From Veillonella denticariosi JCM 15641 (GTDB lineage: Bacteria > Bacillota > Negativicutes > Veillonellales > Veillonellaceae): 64,000 bases of DNA. The translations under genes and the position numbers were made by a program. Shown one piece after another: positions 62,853 through 64,000 of the stretch (the first letter of the stretch is position 1; each line of letters begins with the position of its first letter). The stretch is from contig NZ_PPDB01000007.1 in the NCBI RefSeq assembly GCF_002959855.1, positions 736,622-800,621 on the forward strand, written 5' to 3'. Under the pieces are notes generated by a model, which was not told where the DNA came from, searched no databases, and saw nothing but the letters and a program-made list of their open reading frames with translations.

Positions 62853-63511
62853 TGTCTACCTAACTTTTACCTTTATATATACGGGAGATGGTATATATAA
62901 TTAGAGAGTTTTGTATATGTATTGTTTTGTTTATACACAGGGAGAGTATTGTTGTGTATTAAGTGTTGTTTTATGTGTTGTATTGTTTTGTGTTGTTTGT
63001 ATTATTTGTAAAAGGGACAGGTAAAAGTTATTAGCAGTAGACCTCCATTCCTTAGTTGACCTCAATCAACTATTGCTAGTATATATACACTTCGTGAAAA
63101 GATAGTGAAAGTTCCATATTTTACAAAAAATATACGGGTATTTTTTGGGACATAAGATAAATGTAAAGAATCCGAAAAAATATAGTATATTACTAAATAT
63201 TAAATTATTTGTATATCATTCAAAAGCATAATTCATATATATGAATTATTAAATGAAGTACCAAAATTTGTACATACTGTAGGCCTAACTGTTTAGAATT
63301 ACCTATGTCGACTTACCAATATGATCAGCGAATCCTTATGTACGGTTTCACCCTTAGCTATACCGGGTGTTCGTCGCTGTGGAGTTCCCTATGTAGCTTC
63401 GCTACATGGAAACTCTTACGCTCCGAACTAAGCGATGCAGTGAATCTGTCGTCGCTTCGCTCCTTCATCTTCTACTGCCCTGCTTTTACTGCCCTGCTTA
63501 CTACCGGATAC
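62853..63511. other. noncoding region between 5S rRNA and tRNA-Trp, partly G/T-rich
   Basis: No supported gene. 62905-63010 is strongly T/G-rich on the plus strand (C/A-rich on the minus) with irregular TGTTGTTTTG-like units. A TAGTTGA/TCAACTA dyad lies at 63051-63070. 63120-63300 is AT-rich. 63340-63470 contains short hairpins such as TATGTAGC-TTC-GCTACAT. Confidence 0.6.
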
Positions 63512-63599
63512 CCCGGGAGGATAGGAAGTCGTACACACAAAAAAAGACACACCCTCAGGTGTGCCTTTACTTCAATCAGCGACTTCCTATCCTCCCGGG
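63512..63599. repeat. 20-bp perfect inverted repeat copying the 5S 3' end
   Basis: CCCGGGAGGATAGGAAGTCG at 63512-63531 is the exact reverse complement of 63580-63599, which is the 3' part of the 5S rRNA gene. The rRNA terminator lies between them. Confidence 0.85.
63540..63570 (-). terminator. rRNA operon terminator
   Basis: Minus strand GGCACACC-TGA-GGGTGTGTC then TTTTTTT, starting a few bases after the 5S 3' end. Confidence 0.85.
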
Positions 63600-63690
63600 C
63601 CGTCTCCAGCCAAGTACTTTCGGCGTTTATGAGCTTAACTACTGTGTTCGAGATGGGAACAGGTGGATCCTCATAGCTATCGCCACTGAA
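63574..63690 (-). rRNA. rrf: 5S ribosomal RNA
   Basis: About 117 bases on the minus strand. Conserved segments are CCTGTTCCCATCTCGAACAC, AGTTAAGCTC and GTACTTGGCTGGAGACGGCC; the ends TCAGTGGC and GTCGCTGA pair to close helix I. Ends are placed by that pairing and may be off by one to three bases. Follows 23S on the same strand. Confidence 0.93.
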
Positions 63691-63911
63691 TCTGTCAGAA
63701 TTTGTACTCTGAAAACCACATAGAAGTATATATATTTGTTGCACATTCTGCTTAATTGTATTGTATGTTACGTCCCATACTCAAAGTACACGTCCGGAGG
63801 ATTGCGTCGAAGCCTGTGGATTTCACATCGTGAAATCTTACGTTTCGACGTAAGCGACTCCACGCAACTTGTGCGTCGCATTGCTCCTTCAAGTTGGTTA
63901 CGCTGCTTAAG
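63691..63911 (-). other. 23S-5S internal transcribed spacer
   Basis: About 220 bases without a gene. It contains short perfect hairpins such as GATTTCAC-ATC-GTGAAATC and CTTACGT-TTCG-ACGTAAG, probably rRNA processing or antitermination structures. Confidence 0.7.
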
Positions 63912-64000
63912 TAAAGCCCTCGATCGATTAGTACCAGTCAGCTCCAAACCTCACGGCTCTTCCACACCTGGCCTATCTACCATGTCGTCTACATGGGATC
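63912..64000 (-). rRNA. rrl: 23S ribosomal RNA, 3' end (runs off window)
   Basis: Minus strand ...GATAGGCCAGGTGTGGAAGA, GAGCTGACTGGTACTAAT and CGATCGAGGGCTTTA are the last conserved bases of 23S rRNA. The 5' part is outside the window; the 3' end is placed at about 63912. Confidence 0.92.

Noticed and set aside
62905..63010. CRISPR-like or tandem repeat array
   Set aside because: The G/T-rich units are irregular in length and sequence, with no constant repeat or spacer.
63305..63744. Overlapping reading frames of 90-123 codons on both strands near the rRNA genes
   Set aside because: They cover the 5S rRNA, its terminator and spacer hairpins, lack ribosome binding sites and show no protein-like composition.

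Overview
The window looks like a chromosomal segment of a diderm Firmicute of the class Negativicutes, most likely a Veillonella or a close relative. Diderm markers (a TonB/ExbB/ExbD system, a TonB-dependent receptor, a TolC-family outer-membrane channel, S-layer-porin-like sequence) sit beside Firmicute-type genes (YlbF family, KtrAB, ClpL, SpoVB/MurJ-like flippase, [FeFe] hydrogenase, AGGAGG ribosome binding sites). The assignment is made by eye from protein families, not by database search. Most genes are on the minus strand.

Layout. 1-2.5 kb: beta-carbonic anhydrase (cut by the window edge) and acetolactate synthase ilvBN. 2.6-13.1 kb: mostly housekeeping genes (thiol-disulfide protein, FolT, YgbA-like protein, methyltransferase, tRNA-Arg, LMW phosphatase, iron-sulfur flavoprotein, DUF4198 exported protein, typA, QueG-like protein, murB, trmL, moaC). 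13.1-21.1 kb: UPF0173 hydrolase, a MoxR AAA+/VWA pair with a 22-residue-repeat protein, and a PfkB kinase with KtrB/KtrA potassium uptake.

21.2-31.6 kb is the most striking region: an anaerobic heme acquisition and degradation locus. An AraC regulator precedes an apparent six-gene operon: giant outer-membrane receptor, exbB, exbD, tonB, flavodoxin, and the radical-SAM heme-degrading enzyme HutW/ChuW. The receptor is a single 1692-residue ORF in which a complete TonB-dependent receptor is followed by what looks like a second, porin-type beta-barrel. The araC/receptor intergenic region has Fur-like and dyad elements.

31.7-37.6 kb: ascorbate-type PTS (UlaABC) with a YbaN-like protein, then a FecCD/FecE/FecB-type iron-complex or cobalamin ABC importer. 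37.6-46.6 kb: a small GGxRxGAGRP protein, clpL behind CtsR-like repeats, Pit/DUF47 phosphate uptake, a monomeric [FeFe] hydrogenase, a Uup-like ABC-F gene broken by a frameshift, and a lysine-free acidic protein. 46.6-54.2 kb: glycosyltransferase, HU, mazG, flippase, mfd, tRNA-Leu. 54.3-54.83 kb: a cobalamin riboswitch with its own promoter that leads to no recognisable gene, only a terminator and a possible 31-residue membrane peptide. 54.9-62.2 kb: a five-gene YbhFSR-like ABC export system with HlyD and TolC partners, divergent from a small XRE regulator. 62.3-64 kb: tRNA-Arg, tRNA-Trp, a G/T-rich noncoding stretch, 5S rRNA and the 3' end of 23S rRNA.

No CRISPR array, insertion sequence, integrase or prophage was found. 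All similarity statements rest on recognition of families and motifs.
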